A stretch of DNA of 19,413 bases from Betaproteobacteria bacterium RBG_16_58_11 (GTDB taxonomy: Bacteria > Pseudomonadota > Gammaproteobacteria > Burkholderiales > Thiobacteraceae). The stretch lies in NCBI GenBank assembly GCA_001770235.1, contig MEQN01000098.1:11865-31277 (forward strand), read 5' to 3'. The notes under the pieces are model-generated. The model worked only from the letters and a program-made list of their open reading frames with translations. It did not search any database and had not been told where the DNA came from. This document shows, in pieces, positions 8,015 to 17,096 of this stretch (positions within the stretch are counted from its first letter, which is position 1; each line of letters opens with the position of its first letter). Both the position numbers and the translations under genes were made by a program.

Positions 8015-8043
8015 ATTTTAACATTCAAACCGTTAACGATCAA
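8015..8043 (-). promoter_or_regulatory. Alpha-operon promoter (before rpsM)
   Basis: On the minus strand, -35 TTGATC (8038-8043, four of six consensus) and -10 TAAAAT (8015-8020, five of six) are separated by exactly 17 bases. It lies in the 87-base gap between rpmJ and rpsM, the place where E. coli has its alpha-operon promoter. Transcription should start near 8008-8009. Confidence 0.75.
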
Positions 8044-8055
8044 CAGCTTAAGTGC

Positions 8056-8169
8056 TTACCCTTGGCGCTGCTTGTGACGCGGTTCAGCGCAGATCACGCG
8101 TACCACGCCCTTGCGGCGGACGATTTTGCACTTACGGCAGATTTTCTTAACCGATGCTTGCACTCGCAT
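8056..8169 (-). CDS. rpmJ: 50S ribosomal protein L36
   Basis: A 37-residue protein found by reading the minus strand directly: it starts [19 protein letters not shown] and ends [14 protein letters not shown]11, C14, C27 and H32 form the zinc ribbon of the C+ type of L36. GAGGAG lies just upstream of its ATG. It sits between infA and the alpha-operon promoter, the usual place in proteobacteria. Confidence 0.96.
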   Translation of the reverse strand: MRVQASVKKICRKCKIVRRKGVVRVICAEPRHKQRQG

Positions 8170-8188
8170 AATCACTCTCCTCAACTCT

Positions 8189-8213
8189 CATCGCTGGCGA
8201 CAGGCCAGCAACG
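8189..8213 (-). other. Intercistronic hairpin between infA and rpmJ
   Basis: On the minus strand CGTTGCTGGC, a 5-base loop, then GCCAGCGATG makes a 10-bp stem with two G-U wobbles and a perfect inner 6 bp. It fills the 58-base gap and is followed by a purine-rich ribosome-binding region, not a T run, so it is unlikely to terminate. It may affect mRNA processing, or partial attenuation before rpmJ. Confidence 0.55.
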
Positions 8214-8227
8214 ACAAGTCATAAACT

Positions 8228-8446
8228 TCATTTCGCCCGGTAAGTAATCCGGGCGCGCGTTAAATCGTAGGGCGTCATTTCTACCGTGACTTTGTCCCCC
8301 GGCAGGATGCGTATGTAATGCATGCGCATTTTCCCGGAGATGTAGCCCAAAACCACGTGCCCATTTTCCAGCTTCACACGAAACGTTGCATTGGGAAGCG
8401 TTTCCAATATCTCCCCCTGCATTTCGATCGTGTCTTCTTTTGCCAT
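8228..8446 (-). CDS. infA: Translation initiation factor IF-1
   Basis: A 72-residue OB-fold protein: [19 protein letters not shown], then [20 protein letters not shown] and [15 protein letters not shown], ending [13 protein letters not shown]-1 binds the 30S A site during initiation. The gene lies between secY and rpmJ, as in many betaproteobacteria and unlike E. coli, where infA is elsewhere. The 26-base gap after secY carries a CGGTAACGG direct repeat and no good Shine-Dalgarno sequence, so translation may depend on reinitiation after secY. IF-1 also tends to have weak initiation signals by nature, so this is not decisive. Confidence 0.98.
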   Translation of the reverse strand: MAKEDTIEMQGEILETLPNATFRVKLENGHVVLGYISGKMRMHYIRILPGDKVTVEMTPYDLTRARITYRAK

Positions 8447-8472
8447 CTTGCGCTAACCGTTACCGTGGGCCG

Positions 8473-9792
8473 TTACCGCGCCAAACCACCCTTGAAATTC
8501 GCTTTCTTGAGCAAGCTCTCGTACTGGTGCGTCATCAGGTACGCTTGAACCTGGGTCATGAAATCCATGGTGACCACCACGATAATCAGCAAGCTGGTGC
8601 CGCCAAAGTAGAATGGCACATTAAATTTCAAAATCAAAAACTCCGGCAACAAGCACACCAGCGTGATATACAGCGCACCTACCAGCGTCAAACGCAACAT
8701 GATCTTCTCGATGTAGCGCGCCGTTTGTTCGCCAGGCCGGATACCGGGGACGAACGCACCACTCTTTTTCAAGTTATCCGCCGTTTCTTTCGGGTTGTAT
8801 ACCAACGCCGTATAGAAAAAACAGAAGAAAATTATCGCTGCGGTATACAACATTACATACAGCGGTTGCCCCATGGACAACGCGCCCGATACGTCTTTCA
8901 ACCAAGACATGCCTTCATGCGATCCAAACCATCCCGCCAATGTCGCCGGAAACAAAATGATGCTCGATGCAAAAATCGGCGGAATCACCCCAGCCATATT
9001 CAGCTTCAGCGGCAAATGACTGGTTTGCCCGCCAAAAATCTTATTGCCCACTTGGCGCTTGGCGTAATTCACCAAAATCTTGCGCTGTCCGCGCTCTACA
9101 AACACCACCAGGTAGGTCACCAACACTACACCGACGATAATCATCAGCACCACCGGGATCGATATTGCCCCCGTGCCCACCAACTGAAACGTGTTGGCAA
9201 TCGCTTGGGGCAAGCCCGCTACGATGCCGGCAAAAATAATCAGCGAAATACCGTTGCCGAGTCCACGCTCGGTAATCTGTTCGCCCAGCCACATCAAAAA
9301 CATCGTACCCGTGGTCAGCGTGATCACGGTGGTCATCCGGAATGCGATTCCTGCTTCCAACACCAATCCTTGTTGCGACTCCAGCGCGATCGCGATACCC
9401 AATGACTGGAAGGTAGCCAACACTACCGTGCCATAGCGGGTGTATTGGGTAATTTTGCGCCGCCCAGACTCGCCCTCTTTCTTGAGCGCCTCGAACGAAG
9501 GCACGACCACCGTCATCAACTGCATGATGATGGACGCCGAGATATACGGCATGATCCCCAACGTCAGCACGGAGAGCCGGCCTAGCGCCCCCCCCGAGAA
9601 CATGTTGAACATGTCCAAAATACCGCCGCCTTTACTGCCGCCAAACAACTGCGCCAACTGCGATGGTTCAATTCCCGGCACCGGGATATGCGTGCCGATG
9701 CGATAAACAATCAGCGCAAGCAGCAAAAAGATCAGGCGTTTTTTTAAATCGCCCAGTTTCGCGCCAGCACCCAGAATGTTGTTTAAAGCCAC
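8473..9792 (-). CDS. secY: Protein translocase subunit SecY
   Basis: The 439-residue channel subunit of the inner-membrane SecYEG translocon, with ten hydrophobic segments by eye. It begins [20 protein letters not shown] followed by TM1 and the typical [12 protein letters not shown]. Other conserved parts are the plug region [29 protein letters not shown], the cytoplasmic loop [23 protein letters not shown] segment, and C-terminal [18 protein letters not shown] 9792 is chosen as start: it lies 13 bases after the rplO stop with GGGA five bases upstream, and gives the usual length. An upstream ATG at 9867 would overlap rplO by 62 bases and add an unrelated basic stretch. Confidence 0.96.
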   Translation of the reverse strand: MALNNILGAGAKLGDLKKRLIFLLLALIVYRIGTHIPVPGIEPSQLAQLFGGSKGGGILDMFNMFSGGALGRLSVLTLGIMPYISASIIMQLMTVVVPSFEALKKEGESGRRKITQYTRYGTVVLATFQSLGIAIALESQQGLVLEAGIAFRMTTVITLTTGTMFLMWLGEQITERGLGNGISLIIFAGIVAGLPQAIANTFQLVGTGAISIPVVLMIIVGVVLVTYLVVFVERGQRKILVNYAKRQVGNKIFGGQTSHLPLKLNMAGVIPPIFASSIILFPATLAGWFGSHEGMSWLKDVSGALSMGQPLYVMLYTAAIIFFCFFYTALVYNPKETADNLKKSGAFVPGIRPGEQTARYIEKIMLRLTLVGALYITLVCLLPEFLILKFNVPFYFGGTSLLIIVVVTMDFMTQVQAYLMTHQYESLLKKANFKGGLAR

Positions 9793-9805
9793 ACGTATCC
9801 CAACT

Positions 9806-10255
9806 TTACTGTGCGCTAACTTCTTCGGCGATCTTGCCGCCGGCCGCTTCGATCGCGGCGCGCGCACCTTTGGTCACGCCCAAACCCTGCACCGTAATGG
9901 CTTTGCTAATGCCGCCAGACAGTACAATCTTGGCGTGCAAAGCGCGCGATGGCACTAACCCTGCCTGCTTGAGGGTAAGCAAATCGATTTTATCGGCGCT
10001 TAACTTTTCCAGTGCGTACAACATCACTTCAGCTGTGTCATTACGCGTTAACGATACAAAGCCACGTTTCGGCAAGCGGCGCTGCAAAGGCATCTGACCG
10101 CCCTCGAAGCCTACTTTATGGAAACCGCCGGAACGGGATTTTTGACCTTTATGCCCACGCCCCGCCGTCTTGCCCAGACCGCTGCCGATGCCGCGACCAA
10201 CGCGACGTTTGGGTTTTTTGGCGCCGGGTGCCGGCTGTATGGTATTGAGTTCCAT
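9806..10255 (-). CDS. rplO: 50S ribosomal protein L15
   Basis: A 149-residue protein of the large subunit core: [20 protein letters not shown], then [19 protein letters not shown] and [20 protein letters not shown], and the C-terminal [18 protein letters not shown]. Its ATG follows the rpmD stop with no gap (TAA then ATG), so translation of the two is probably coupled. Confidence 0.98.
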   Translation of the reverse strand: MELNTIQPAPGAKKPKRRVGRGIGSGLGKTAGRGHKGQKSRSGGFHKVGFEGGQMPLQRRLPKRGFVSLTRNDTAEVMLYALEKLSADKIDLLTLKQAGLVPSRALHAKIVLSGGISKAITVQGLGVTKGARAAIEAAGGKIAEEVSAQ

Positions 10256-10441
10256 TTATCCCTCGCACTTCACGAGATACGACACTTTGTTGATCATGCC
10301 GCGCACCGAAGGTGTGTCCACCAACTCAACGGTGTGATGCAAGCGGCGCAAGCCCAGGCCGCGCACACAAGCACGATGCGATTGGATCGTGCCGATGGTG
10401 CTTTTAACCAAGGTCACTTTGACTTTTTTATCAGCGGCCAT
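10256..10441 (-). CDS. rpmD: 50S ribosomal protein L30
   Basis: A 61-residue protein with [38 protein letters not shown] and [15 protein letters not shown], the full L30 pattern. It starts three bases after the rpsE stop, and the GGAG of its ribosome-binding site overlaps that stop codon. The next gene, rplO, follows without a gap. Confidence 0.97.
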   Translation of the reverse strand: MAADKKVKVTLVKSTIGTIQSHRACVRGLGLRRLHHTVELVDTPSVRGMINKVSYLVKCEG

Positions 10442-10444
10442 GAC

Positions 10445-10954
10445 TTACTCCATAATCTCATCGACCGATTTACCGCGTTTAGCGGCAATTTCGGACGGGG
10501 TGGACATCGCTTGCAGGCCATTAATCGTGGCACGCACCACATTGTAGGGATTGGTCGAACCGATGCACTTGGCCAGCACATTGTGCACGCCCATCACATC
10601 GAATACCGCGCGCATCGCGCCCCCGGCAATAATGCCGGTACCCTCGGAGGCCGGCTGCATGATCACCGTGGAGGCGCCATGGTGGCCGATCACCGCATGC
10701 TGCAGCGTGCCGTTCTTGAGCGAAACCTTGACCAGGTTGCGGCGCGCTTCTTCCATTGCTTTTTGCACCGCGACCGGCACTTCCTTGGACTTACCCTTGC
10801 CCATGCCGATACCACCATCGCCGTCGCCGACTACGGTGAGCGCCGCGAAGCCCATGATGCGACCGCCTTTCACCACTTTGGTGACGCGATTCACGGAAAT
10901 CATTTTCTCGCGTAGACCGTCGCCGCGCTCTTCTGTTGCTTGGGGTTTAGCCAT
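10445..10954 (-). CDS. rpsE: 30S ribosomal protein S5
   Basis: A 169-residue protein involved in decoding accuracy and helicase activity of the 30S. It has the double-stranded RNA-binding-like N-terminal part ([38 protein letters not shown]) and the C-terminal [19 protein letters not shown] and [18 protein letters not shown] 10954 is chosen because GAGG lies six bases upstream; a TTG two codons earlier is less likely. It follows rplR after 12 bases. Confidence 0.98.
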   Translation of the reverse strand: MAKPQATEERGDGLREKMISVNRVTKVVKGGRIMGFAALTVVGDGDGGIGMGKGKSKEVPVAVQKAMEEARRNLVKVSLKNGTLQHAVIGHHGASTVIMQPASEGTGIIAGGAMRAVFDVMGVHNVLAKCIGSTNPYNVVRATINGLQAMSTPSEIAAKRGKSVDEIME

Positions 10955-10966
10955 TTTCAACCTCTA

Positions 10967-11320
10967 TTAAAACTTGAGACCGCCTTCACGCGCGGCCTCC
11001 GCCAGCGCTTTGACGCGCCCATGATATTTAAAACCTGAACGGTCGAACGCGACGGTTTCAATACCCGCTGCTTTCGCCTTTTCAGCAATCTGCTTGCCGA
11101 TTGCGGCCGCTGCCGCAGTGGTGCCGCCATTAGTCAACGTCGCGCGTACCGCTTTATCCAGCGTGGACGCGGATGCCAGCACCTTGCTGCCGCTCGCATC
11201 AATAATCTGGGCGTAGATGTGCAAATTGGTGCGATGCACCAACAAGCGCACTGCTTTCAGTTCAGCGATCTTGGCACGGGTTTTACGTGCGCGGCGCTGA
11301 CGACCCTGTTTCTGATTCAT
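10967..11320 (-). CDS. rplR: 50S ribosomal protein L18
   Basis: A 117-residue 5S rRNA-binding protein: basic N-terminus [14 protein letters not shown], then [17 protein letters not shown], and the end [26 protein letters not shown]. It follows rplF after 25 bases; AGGGG sits five bases before its ATG. Confidence 0.98.
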   Translation of the reverse strand: MNQKQGRQRRARKTRAKIAELKAVRLLVHRTNLHIYAQIIDASGSKVLASASTLDKAVRATLTNGGTTAAAAAIGKQIAEKAKAAGIETVAFDRSGFKYHGRVKALAEAAREGGLKF

Positions 11321-11345
11321 GAATGCCCCTAATTGCTTTTACGAA

Positions 11346-11879
11346 TTACTTCTTCTTGGTTTCTTTGAGGATCACCACTTCATTGGCGTAACGCACACCC
11401 TTGCCCTTATAAGGCTCAGGTGGACGATACGCGCGAATCTCGGCGGCGACCTGACCCACTTGTTGCTTGTCGGCCCCTTTGACAATGATCTCAGTCTGGG
11501 TCGGCGTTTCCACTTTGACGCCCGCAGGCATCGTGTGATCCACCGGATGCGAAAAACCGAGCGCGAGATTTAATACATCGCCCTTGGCTGCCGCGCGGTA
11601 ACCCACGCCCACCAAGGTCAATTTCTTCTCGAAGCCTTTACTCACGCCCCGCACCATATTGGCAAGTAGCGCGCGCATGGTGCCGGACATGGCTTGCGCA
11701 GCGAGGCTTCCGCCCACTTTTTCGACCTTCAACTCATTGCCATCTTGAATAATTTTGACGTTGATGTTTTGTTTCTGCTTCAAAGAACCCAGGGGGCCTT
11801 TGACGAGAATTACATCAGCCGCCAGGCTCACTTCCACCCCCGCAGGGATGGCGACTGGATTTTTAGCTACGCGTGACAT
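11346..11879 (-). CDS. rplF: 50S ribosomal protein L6
   Basis: A 177-residue protein near the factor-binding site of the large subunit. It begins [17 protein letters not shown], with the first repeat ending VKGPLGSL, then [32 protein letters not shown], and the C-terminal [20 protein letters not shown] signature. It lies 12 bases after rpsH. Confidence 0.98.
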   Translation of the reverse strand: MSRVAKNPVAIPAGVEVSLAADVILVKGPLGSLKQKQNINVKIIQDGNELKVEKVGGSLAAQAMSGTMRALLANMVRGVSKGFEKKLTLVGVGYRAAAKGDVLNLALGFSHPVDHTMPAGVKVETPTQTEIIVKGADKQQVGQVAAEIRAYRPPEPYKGKGVRYANEVVILKETKKK

Positions 11880-11891
11880 GTTATTTATCCC

Positions 11892-12287
11892 TTACGCCAC
11901 GATGCACAAAACTTCACCGCCCACCCCAGCCGCACGCGCCTTTTTATCGGTCATCACGCCTTTGGAAGTGGAAACGATCGCGACACCCAGGCCATTCAGC
12001 ACCTTGGGAATATCACTCGTACCTTTGTAAACCCGCAAGCCGGGGCGGGACACACGCTCAATACGTTCGATCACCGGACGACCGGCGTAGTATTTGAGGC
12101 TGACATCCAACGCCGGCTTGGCGCCGTTCTCGCGCACCGCGAAATTATCGATGTAACCCTCATCCTTCAGCACGGCGGCAATCGCCACCTTAAGCTTGGA
12201 TGAAGGCATGGATACGCTCACTTTGTCCGCCGCTTGCGCGTTGCGGATGCGGGTCAACATATCGGAAATGGGATCACTCATACTCAT
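11892..12287 (-). CDS. rpsH: 30S ribosomal protein S8
   Basis: A 131-residue primary 16S rRNA-binding protein that represses the spc operon in E. coli. It begins [18 protein letters not shown] and ends with the conserved [19 protein letters not shown] and GGEVLC. The first ATG (12287) is preferred over the one two codons later because AGGGG lies seven bases before it, and E. coli S8 also begins MSM. Between rplX and rplE, where E. coli has the S8 target, only nine bases are present here. Confidence 0.98.
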   Translation of the reverse strand: MSMSDPISDMLTRIRNAQAADKVSVSMPSSKLKVAIAAVLKDEGYIDNFAVRENGAKPALDVSLKYYAGRPVIERIERVSRPGLRVYKGTSDIPKVLNGLGVAIVSTSKGVMTDKKARAAGVGGEVLCIVA

Positions 12288-12298
12288 TGCTCTACCCC

Positions 12299-12604
12299 TT
12301 ACCAGCTAGCTTTCGTGATGCCCGGAATTTCTCCACGCATCGCGTATTCGCGCACTTTGCTACGCGCCAGACCAAACTTACGGAAATAGCCGCGCGGACG
12401 ACCGGTTAATTCGCAACGATTGCGCAAGCGCGTCGGACTTGCATCACGCGGCAAGGCTTGCAACTTTTGGCGCGCTTCATAACGCTCCTCGTCGGAAGCC
12501 TTGCTATTGCTGATAGCGGCCATAAGTGCTGCGCGTTTGACGGCGAATTTTTTGACCGTCTTACGGCGTTTTTGCTCGCGATTGATGAGTGCTAACTTAG
12601 CCAT
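12299..12604 (-). CDS. rpsN: 30S ribosomal protein S14, long zinc-free type
   Basis: A 101-residue protein, the long C- form. It begins [20 protein letters not shown] and ends with [18 protein letters not shown] and [11 protein letters not shown]. Only one cysteine is present, so there is no zinc ribbon. S14 helps assemble the 30S head. GAGG lies shortly before its ATG, eight bases after the rplE stop. Confidence 0.98.
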   Translation of the reverse strand: MAKLALINREQKRRKTVKKFAVKRAALMAAISNSKASDEERYEARQKLQALPRDASPTRLRNRCELTGRPRGYFRKFGLARSKVREYAMRGEIPGITKASW

Positions 12605-12611
12605 AGCAACC

Positions 12612-13151
12612 TCAGTTTTTGAATGGGAAACTGAAGGCTGCCAGCAATGCGCGGCCTTCTTTGTCGGTTTTTGCGGTCGTGGTAATGGTGATATTCATGC
12701 CACGTATCGCATCGATTTTGTCGTACTCAATCTCGGGGAAAATAATTTGCTCTTTGACCCCCATGTTGTAATTGCCACGGCCATCGAACGCACGCCCCGA
12801 GATGCCGCGAAAATCGCGTATCCGTGGAATCGCAATCGTCACTAAACGGTCGAGGAAATCGTACATGCGCTGCTTGCGCAAAGTCACCATGCAACCTACT
12901 GGGTAGTCTTCGCGAATCTTATAGACTGCGATTGCTTTGCGCGCCTTGGTGACAACCACCTTTTGGCCAGCAATCTTCTGCATATCGCCCACGGCATGTT
13001 CCATCACTTTTTTGTCGCCCACCGCTTCGCCCACGCCCATATTGATAACGATCTTATCGATACGCGGTACTTCCATGATGGACTTGTACCCAAACTCTTG
13101 CATGAGCTGGGGCACGACTTTTTCTTTATAGAAATCTTGTAAACGAGCCAT
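12612..13151 (-). CDS. rplE: 50S ribosomal protein L5
   Basis: A 179-residue 5S rRNA-binding protein that bridges to S13. Conserved parts are [69 protein letters not shown] and the end [20 protein letters not shown]. Its ribosome-binding region (TAAGGAATTACC before ATG) is almost the same as that of rplX. Confidence 0.98.
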   Translation of the reverse strand: MARLQDFYKEKVVPQLMQEFGYKSIMEVPRIDKIVINMGVGEAVGDKKVMEHAVGDMQKIAGQKVVVTKARKAIAVYKIREDYPVGCMVTLRKQRMYDFLDRLVTIAIPRIRDFRGISGRAFDGRGNYNMGVKEQIIFPEIEYDKIDAIRGMNITITTTAKTDKEGRALLAAFSFPFKN

Positions 13152-13160
13152 GGTAATTCC

Positions 13161-13478
13161 TTACGCGTCCACTACTTCGCCGTTAGACTTAAAAAAACGC
13201 ACTTTCCGACCATCTGCCAGCACCTTGATGCCCACGCGATCCGCTTTCTGCGTCGCCGCATTGAACAGCGCAACATTCGACACCTGAATCGGCATCTCTT
13301 TGTCAACGATACCGCCTGGCGCACCCTGAACCGGGTTTGGCTTGGCGTGCTTCTTCACCTTATTGATGCCCTCAACCAGCACTTTTGCGTCATCCACTAC
13401 GCGCAACACAGTGCCGCGACGGCCTTTATCTTTTCCGGTCAGGACGACAATGTCGTCCCCTTTTTTAATTTTGCGCAT
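13161..13478 (-). CDS. rplX: 50S ribosomal protein L24
   Basis: A 105-residue assembly initiator protein of the large subunit. It has a KOW motif at the N-terminus ([20 protein letters not shown]), then [15 protein letters not shown] and the C-terminal [25 protein letters not shown] lies six bases before its ATG, nine bases after rplN. Confidence 0.98.
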   Translation of the reverse strand: MRKIKKGDDIVVLTGKDKGRRGTVLRVVDDAKVLVEGINKVKKHAKPNPVQGAPGGIVDKEMPIQVSNVALFNAATQKADRVGIKVLADGRKVRFFKSNGEVVDA

Positions 13479-13487
13479 GGTTATTCC

Positions 13488-13856
13488 TTACAGCACTTCC
13501 GGCGCGAGCGAAACAATCTTCATGAAGCGCTCATTGCGCAACTCGCGGGTAACGGGGCCGAAAATACGCGTACCGATTGGCTCCAACTTGGCATTCAGGA
13601 GCACGGCAGCATTACTATCGAATTTAACAAGGGAGCCATCGGGGCGGCGCACGCCTTTGGCAGTACGCACCACCACGGCGTTATAGACTTCACCTTTTTT
13701 GACACGCCCGCGAGGTGCGGCGTCTTTGATGCTGACTTTGATGACATCGCCGATACCGGCGTAGCGGCGTCTGGATCCGCCCAACACTTTGATGCACATC
13801 ACGGTGCGGGCACCGGTGTTATCAGCGACTTCCAGTATGGACTGCATTTGAATCAT
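13488..13856 (-). CDS. rplN: 50S ribosomal protein L14
   Basis: A 122-residue protein at the subunit interface: [50 protein letters not shown] and [13 protein letters not shown]. It is the first gene of the spc operon, behind its own promoter and a leader of about 115 bases. GGAG seven bases before ATG 13856 supports this start over the internal ATG at codon 4. Confidence 0.98.
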   Translation of the reverse strand: MIQMQSILEVADNTGARTVMCIKVLGGSRRRYAGIGDVIKVSIKDAAPRGRVKKGEVYNAVVVRTAKGVRRPDGSLVKFDSNAAVLLNAKLEPIGTRIFGPVTRELRNERFMKIVSLAPEVL

Positions 13857-13932
13857 TTTTACTCTCCAACTTAATCCGTTTAATGCCGCGTCTAATAAAT
13901 ACAGGCAGCGAACGTAACGGTCAGTTTTGGTT

Positions 13933-13964
13933 TGGCGCGCTACGCCCTTACCGCAAGCGCGCCA
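13933..13964 (-). ncRNA. Stem-loop at the 5' end of the spc-operon mRNA
   Basis: On the minus strand TGGCGCGC and GCGCGCCA form a perfect 8-bp GC-rich stem; one further inner T-A pair gives 9 bp with a 14-base loop. It begins about 13 bases downstream of the -10 box, so the mRNA would start within about 8 bases of the stem. No T run follows, which argues against a terminator. It could stabilise the mRNA by hiding its 5' end, or be bound by a regulator. Confidence 0.6.
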
Positions 13965-13977
13965 GGGAAAACGCGAG

Positions 13978-14006
13978 ATTTTACTGCAACCTTGCTACTT
14001 CTGCAA
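13978..14006 (-). promoter_or_regulatory. spc-operon promoter (before rplN)
   Basis: On the minus strand, -35 TTGCAG (14001-14006, three of six consensus) and -10 TAAAAT (13978-13983, five of six) are 17 bases apart. It lies in the 168-base gap between rpsQ and rplN, where E. coli has its spc promoter in a gap of similar size. The expected start is near 13971. An inverted repeat (CCTTGC, loop of 7, GCAAGG; 13990-14008) covers the -35 box and part of the spacer. Confidence 0.7.
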
Positions 14007-14024
14007 GGGTTAAAGCACAAATCC

Positions 14025-14294
14025 CTAAACTGCGCGGCTCTTTTCCACCAAGCGCGCAACGCGCCAAGCCTTGGTTTTGGCCAGCGGACGGGTTTCTTCT
14101 ATTTCCACCAGGTCGCCCGGGTGAAACTCGTTATTTTCATCGTGCGCATGGTATTTCTGCGAGCGGCGCAGGATTTTGCCATACAACGCGTGCGTTACTT
14201 TACGCTCCACCAGTACGGTAACGGTCTTGTCCATTTTGTCGCTTACCACGCGCCCGGTTAGGGTGCGTTTCACTTTAGCGGCTGCGTCAGTCAT
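14025..14294 (-). CDS. rpsQ: 30S ribosomal protein S17
   Basis: An 89-residue OB-fold protein that binds 16S rRNA early in assembly. It contains [19 protein letters not shown], the conserved [15 protein letters not shown] and [17 protein letters not shown]. Its ATG overlaps the rpmC stop by four bases (ATGA). It is the last gene before the internal spc promoter. Confidence 0.98.
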   Translation of the reverse strand: MTDAAAKVKRTLTGRVVSDKMDKTVTVLVERKVTHALYGKILRRSQKYHAHDENNEFHPGDLVEIEETRPLAKTKAWRVARLVEKSRAV

Positions 14295-14485
14295 GCTTTA
14301 CTCTCTTTTTCGGTCAGCAGAGTGCGCACGCGCGCGATGTCGCGACGCACTTTCTTTTTCTGGTCAGTCTTAGTGGATTGCTGGGTGGCAAGCTGCATGC
14401 GCAGGCCGAACTGGGCCTTGAGCAATGCATTCAACTCTTGCTTCATCTCATCCACGGATTTGCTGCGCAATTCGTTGGCTTTCAT
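14291..14485 (-). CDS. rpmC: 50S ribosomal protein L29
   Basis: A 64-residue helical protein near the tunnel exit: [18 protein letters not shown], then [16 protein letters not shown] and [16 protein letters not shown]. Length and pattern match L29. It overlaps rpsQ by four bases and follows rplP after 14 bases. Confidence 0.97.
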   Translation of the reverse strand: MKANELRSKSVDEMKQELNALLKAQFGLRMQLATQQSTKTDQKKKVRRDIARVRTLLTEKESKA

Positions 14486-14499
14486 GTCAGTCCCCTACC

Positions 14500-14913
14500 T
14501 TAACCGATTTGACGCGTGACAAATGCCGTCGAGATCGGCAATTTGGCCGCAGCCAGGCGGAACGCCTCGCGCGCCAGCACTTCATCTACGCCGTCCATTT
14601 CATACAACATTTTTCCCGGCTGAATCTCGGCGACCCAATACTCAGGATTGCCCTTACCATTACCCATCCGCACTTCGGCCGGCTTGATCGAGATCGGCTT
14701 GTCCGGGAAAATCCGAATCCAAATCCGGCCACCGCGTTTAATGTGGCGGGTCATGGCGCGACGTGCCGCTTCGATCTGACGCGCTGTCAGACGGCCACGG
14801 CCAATGGCCTTCAGACCAAAGTCGCCAAAGCTGACTTTATTGCCGCGCGTGGCGACGCCGGTGTTCCGGCCTTTTTGCTGTTTGCGGTATTTAGTTCTAG
14901 CTGGCTGCAGCAT
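14500..14913 (-). CDS. rplP: 50S ribosomal protein L16
   Basis: A 137-residue protein near the A-site t[60 protein letters not shown]82 in RMGNGKG matches the arginine that the oxygenase RoxA/YcfD hydroxylates in E. coli L16. The N in place of the E. coli K fits a betaproteobacterium. Its start lies inside rpsC, a 17-base overlap. Confidence 0.98.
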   Translation of the reverse strand: MLQPARTKYRKQQKGRNTGVATRGNKVSFGDFGLKAIGRGRLTARQIEAARRAMTRHIKRGGRIWIRIFPDKPISIKPAEVRMGNGKGNPEYWVAEIQPGKMLYEMDGVDEVLAREAFRLAAAKLPISTAFVTRQIG

Positions 14914-15601
14914 TTCTCACTCCTGCCTTGCGTGGTTTTTTCTCGGGCTCGACCGGGGCAGCGACTTCCAATTTGCCGATGCTCACGCCTTTAAAGACCC
15001 ACACTTTAATTCCGATGATGCCATAAGTCGTTTTCGCTTCGCTGGTGCCGTAATCGATGTCTGCGCGCAAGGTATGGAGCGGCACACGGCCTTCGCGATA
15101 CCACTCGGTACGGGCAATTTCTGCGCCGTTCAGCCGACCCGCACTCATGATTTTGATACCTTGTGCGCCGAGGCGCATGGCGTTTTGCATCGCACGCTTC
15201 ATGGCGCGGCGGAACATCACGCGCTTTTCCAATTGCTGTGCAATATTGTCCGCAATCAGCTTGGCGTCGATTTCAGGCTTACGCACTTCTTCGATATTGA
15301 CATGCACCGGCACCCCCATCATTTTTTGCAGGGTGGCGCGCAAGGATTCAATGTCTTCGCCCTTTTTGCCAATCACAATACCGGGCCGCGCGCTATACAC
15401 GGTGATCTTGGCATTCTTCGCCGGACGTTCGATGACGATGCGCGACACCATGGCGTGCGCCAATTTCTTCTTCAGAAATTCGCGCACCTTGATGTCTTCA
15501 TTCAACATCACCGGGAATTTACGGCTATTGGCGTACCACTTTGATGACCAGTTTTTGAGTACGCTGAGTCTAAAGCCGGTTGGATTGATCTTTTGTCCCA
15601 T
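14897..15601 (-). CDS. rpsC: 30S ribosomal protein S3
   Basis: A 234-residue protein at the mRNA entry channel. It starts [20 protein letters not shown], has a KH domain with the GKKG loop at 78-81, and the C-terminal domain with [19 protein letters not shown] and [13 protein letters not shown]. The tail is basic and variable. It overlaps rplP by 17 bases at its 3' end and follows rplV after 14 bases. Confidence 0.98.
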   Translation of the reverse strand: MGQKINPTGFRLSVLKNWSSKWYANSRKFPVMLNEDIKVREFLKKKLAHAMVSRIVIERPAKNAKITVYSARPGIVIGKKGEDIESLRATLQKMMGVPVHVNIEEVRKPEIDAKLIADNIAQQLEKRVMFRRAMKRAMQNAMRLGAQGIKIMSAGRLNGAEIARTEWYREGRVPLHTLRADIDYGTSEAKTTYGIIGIKVWVFKGVSIGKLEVAAPVEPEKKPRKAGVRNAAAS

Positions 15602-15615
15602 GCTATTCCTTTTGC

Positions 15616-15945
15616 CTAGTCGCCGACGATGATGGTGATGTGGCAGGTGGGTTTGTGAATGTGCACGCCACGGCCTTTGGCAGCCGCGCGGAAGCGCTTC
15701 ATCACCGTCCCTTGATCCACGTAAATGGTGGCGATTTTCAATTCGTCGATGTCCGCACCTTCGTTATGCTCAGCATTCGCAATTGCCGATTCCAGCACGC
15801 CCTTGATAATGCTTGCGCCTTTTTTCGGGCTGAAGGCGAGAATATTCAAAGCTTGCTCGACTTTTTTGCCGCGCACTTGATCAGCCACGAGTCGGCCCTT
15901 TTGGGCGGATAGCCGCACGCCACGCAATACAGCGGAAACTCTCAT
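15616..15945 (-). CDS. rplV: 50S ribosomal protein L22
   Basis: A 109-residue protein lining the peptide exit tunnel: [20 protein letters not shown], then [21 protein letters not shown] and the beta-hairpin/C-terminal [20 protein letters not shown]. Two ATGs lie in frame. The second (15945) is chosen because AGGAG is six bases before it, while it abuts the first at 15951 directly. Confidence 0.96.
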   Translation of the reverse strand: MRVSAVLRGVRLSAQKGRLVADQVRGKKVEQALNILAFSPKKGASIIKGVLESAIANAEHNEGADIDELKIATIYVDQGTVMKRFRAAAKGRGVHIHKPTCHITIIVGD

Positions 15946-15954
15946 AACCATCTC

Positions 15955-16233
15955 CTATTTCCTCACAGCTTTCTTGTCCGCTGAGTGCCCTTTAAAGGTA
16001 CGCGTCAACGCGAACTCGCCGAGTTTATGGCCAACCATATTTTCAGTGACAAACACCGGAATATGTTGCTTGCCGTTATGCACGGCAATCGTCAGGCCGA
16101 TAAAGTCCGGCAGAATCGTGGAACGGCGGGACCAGGTTTTGATCGGACGCTTGTCGCGAGTCGCGACAGCGGATTCCACCTTTTTCGCCAGATGACCATC
16201 AATGAACGGGCCTTTTTTAACGGAACGAGCCAT
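15955..16233 (-). CDS. rpsS: 30S ribosomal protein S19
   Basis: A 92-residue protein of the 30S head that pairs with S13: [59 protein letters not shown] and the end [20 protein letters not shown] precedes its ATG; it follows rplB after 13 bases. Confidence 0.98.
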   Translation of the reverse strand: MARSVKKGPFIDGHLAKKVESAVATRDKRPIKTWSRRSTILPDFIGLTIAVHNGKQHIPVFVTENMVGHKLGEFALTRTFKGHSADKKAVRK

Positions 16234-16246
16234 ATTAGAACCTCAA

Positions 16247-17074
16247 TTATTTCTGGAAACGGCGGCGCACGATCATGCCGCTGGTACGCTTGTTGCGGCG
16301 TGTACGATAGCCTTTGGTTTTCACACCCCACGGGCTCACCGGATGACGACCGGCGGCGGTTCTGCCTTCACCACCACCATGCGGGTGATCCACCGGGTTC
16401 ATCACCACACCGCGCACCGTCGGACGCACGCCGCGCCAACGCATGGCACCGGCTTTACCGATGGAACGCAGGTTGTGTTCTGAATTGCCTACTTCGCCCA
16501 GGGTCGCTTTGCAATCCACATGCACTTTGCGAATTTCGCCGGAACGTAAACGCAATTGTGCATAGCTGCCTTCGCGCGCCAACAACTGCACCGAGGTACC
16601 CGCCGAACGGGCGATTTGTGCGCCTTTGCCCGGCATCATTTCGATGCAATGAATGGTGCTACCCACGGGGATGTTGCGAAGTGGCAAAGTGTTGCCCGGT
16701 TTAATCGGGGCTTCCGCACCACTCACCAGTTCGCTGCCCGCCACCACACCTTTGGGCGCAATGATGTAACGGCGCTCGCCATCGGCATAGAGCAACAACG
16801 CAATATGCGCGCTGCGGTTCGGGTCGTATTCGATCCGCTCCACTTTGGCGACGATACCGTCTTTGTTGCGCTTGAAATCGACCATGCGATATTGCTGCTT
16901 GTGGCCGCCACCTTGATGCCGCGTCGTGATGTGGCCGTTGTGATTGCGGCCCGCTTTCTTCGACTGTGACTCGGTGAGGCTGTCGATTGGACGGCCTTTG
17001 TACAGATTCGGGTGATAGACCTTCACGACGGCACGACGGCCGGGGGAAGTCGGTTTAACTTTGACCAATGGCAT
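16247..17074 (-). CDS. rplB: 50S ribosomal protein L2
   Basis: A 275-residue protein needed for subunit association and peptidyl transfer. It has [19 protein letters not shown] near the N-terminus and [12 protein letters not shown] at about 226-237; H230 corresponds to the functionally important E. coli H229. The C-terminus [18 protein letters not shown] is typical. AGGAG lies shortly before its ATG, 22 bases after rplW. Confidence 0.98.
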   Translation of the reverse strand: MPLVKVKPTSPGRRAVVKVYHPNLYKGRPIDSLTESQSKKAGRNHNGHITTRHQGGGHKQQYRMVDFKRNKDGIVAKVERIEYDPNRSAHIALLLYADGERRYIIAPKGVVAGSELVSGAEAPIKPGNTLPLRNIPVGSTIHCIEMMPGKGAQIARSAGTSVQLLAREGSYAQLRLRSGEIRKVHVDCKATLGEVGNSEHNLRSIGKAGAMRWRGVRPTVRGVVMNPVDHPHGGGEGRTAAGRHPVSPWGVKTKGYRTRRNKRTSGMIVRRRFQK

Positions 17075-17096
17075 GATTTATTCTCCTAGGCCCCGA

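Noticed and set aside
8386..9405. 339-codon open frame on the plus strand over secY and infA
   Set aside because: Shadow of secY; H/Q/R-rich translation typical of the reverse of hydrophobic codons.
13152..13160. S8 autoregulatory site between rplX and rplE, as in E. coli
   Set aside because: The gap is only nine bases and I see no S8-type helix around it. A site inside coding sequence cannot be excluded by eye.
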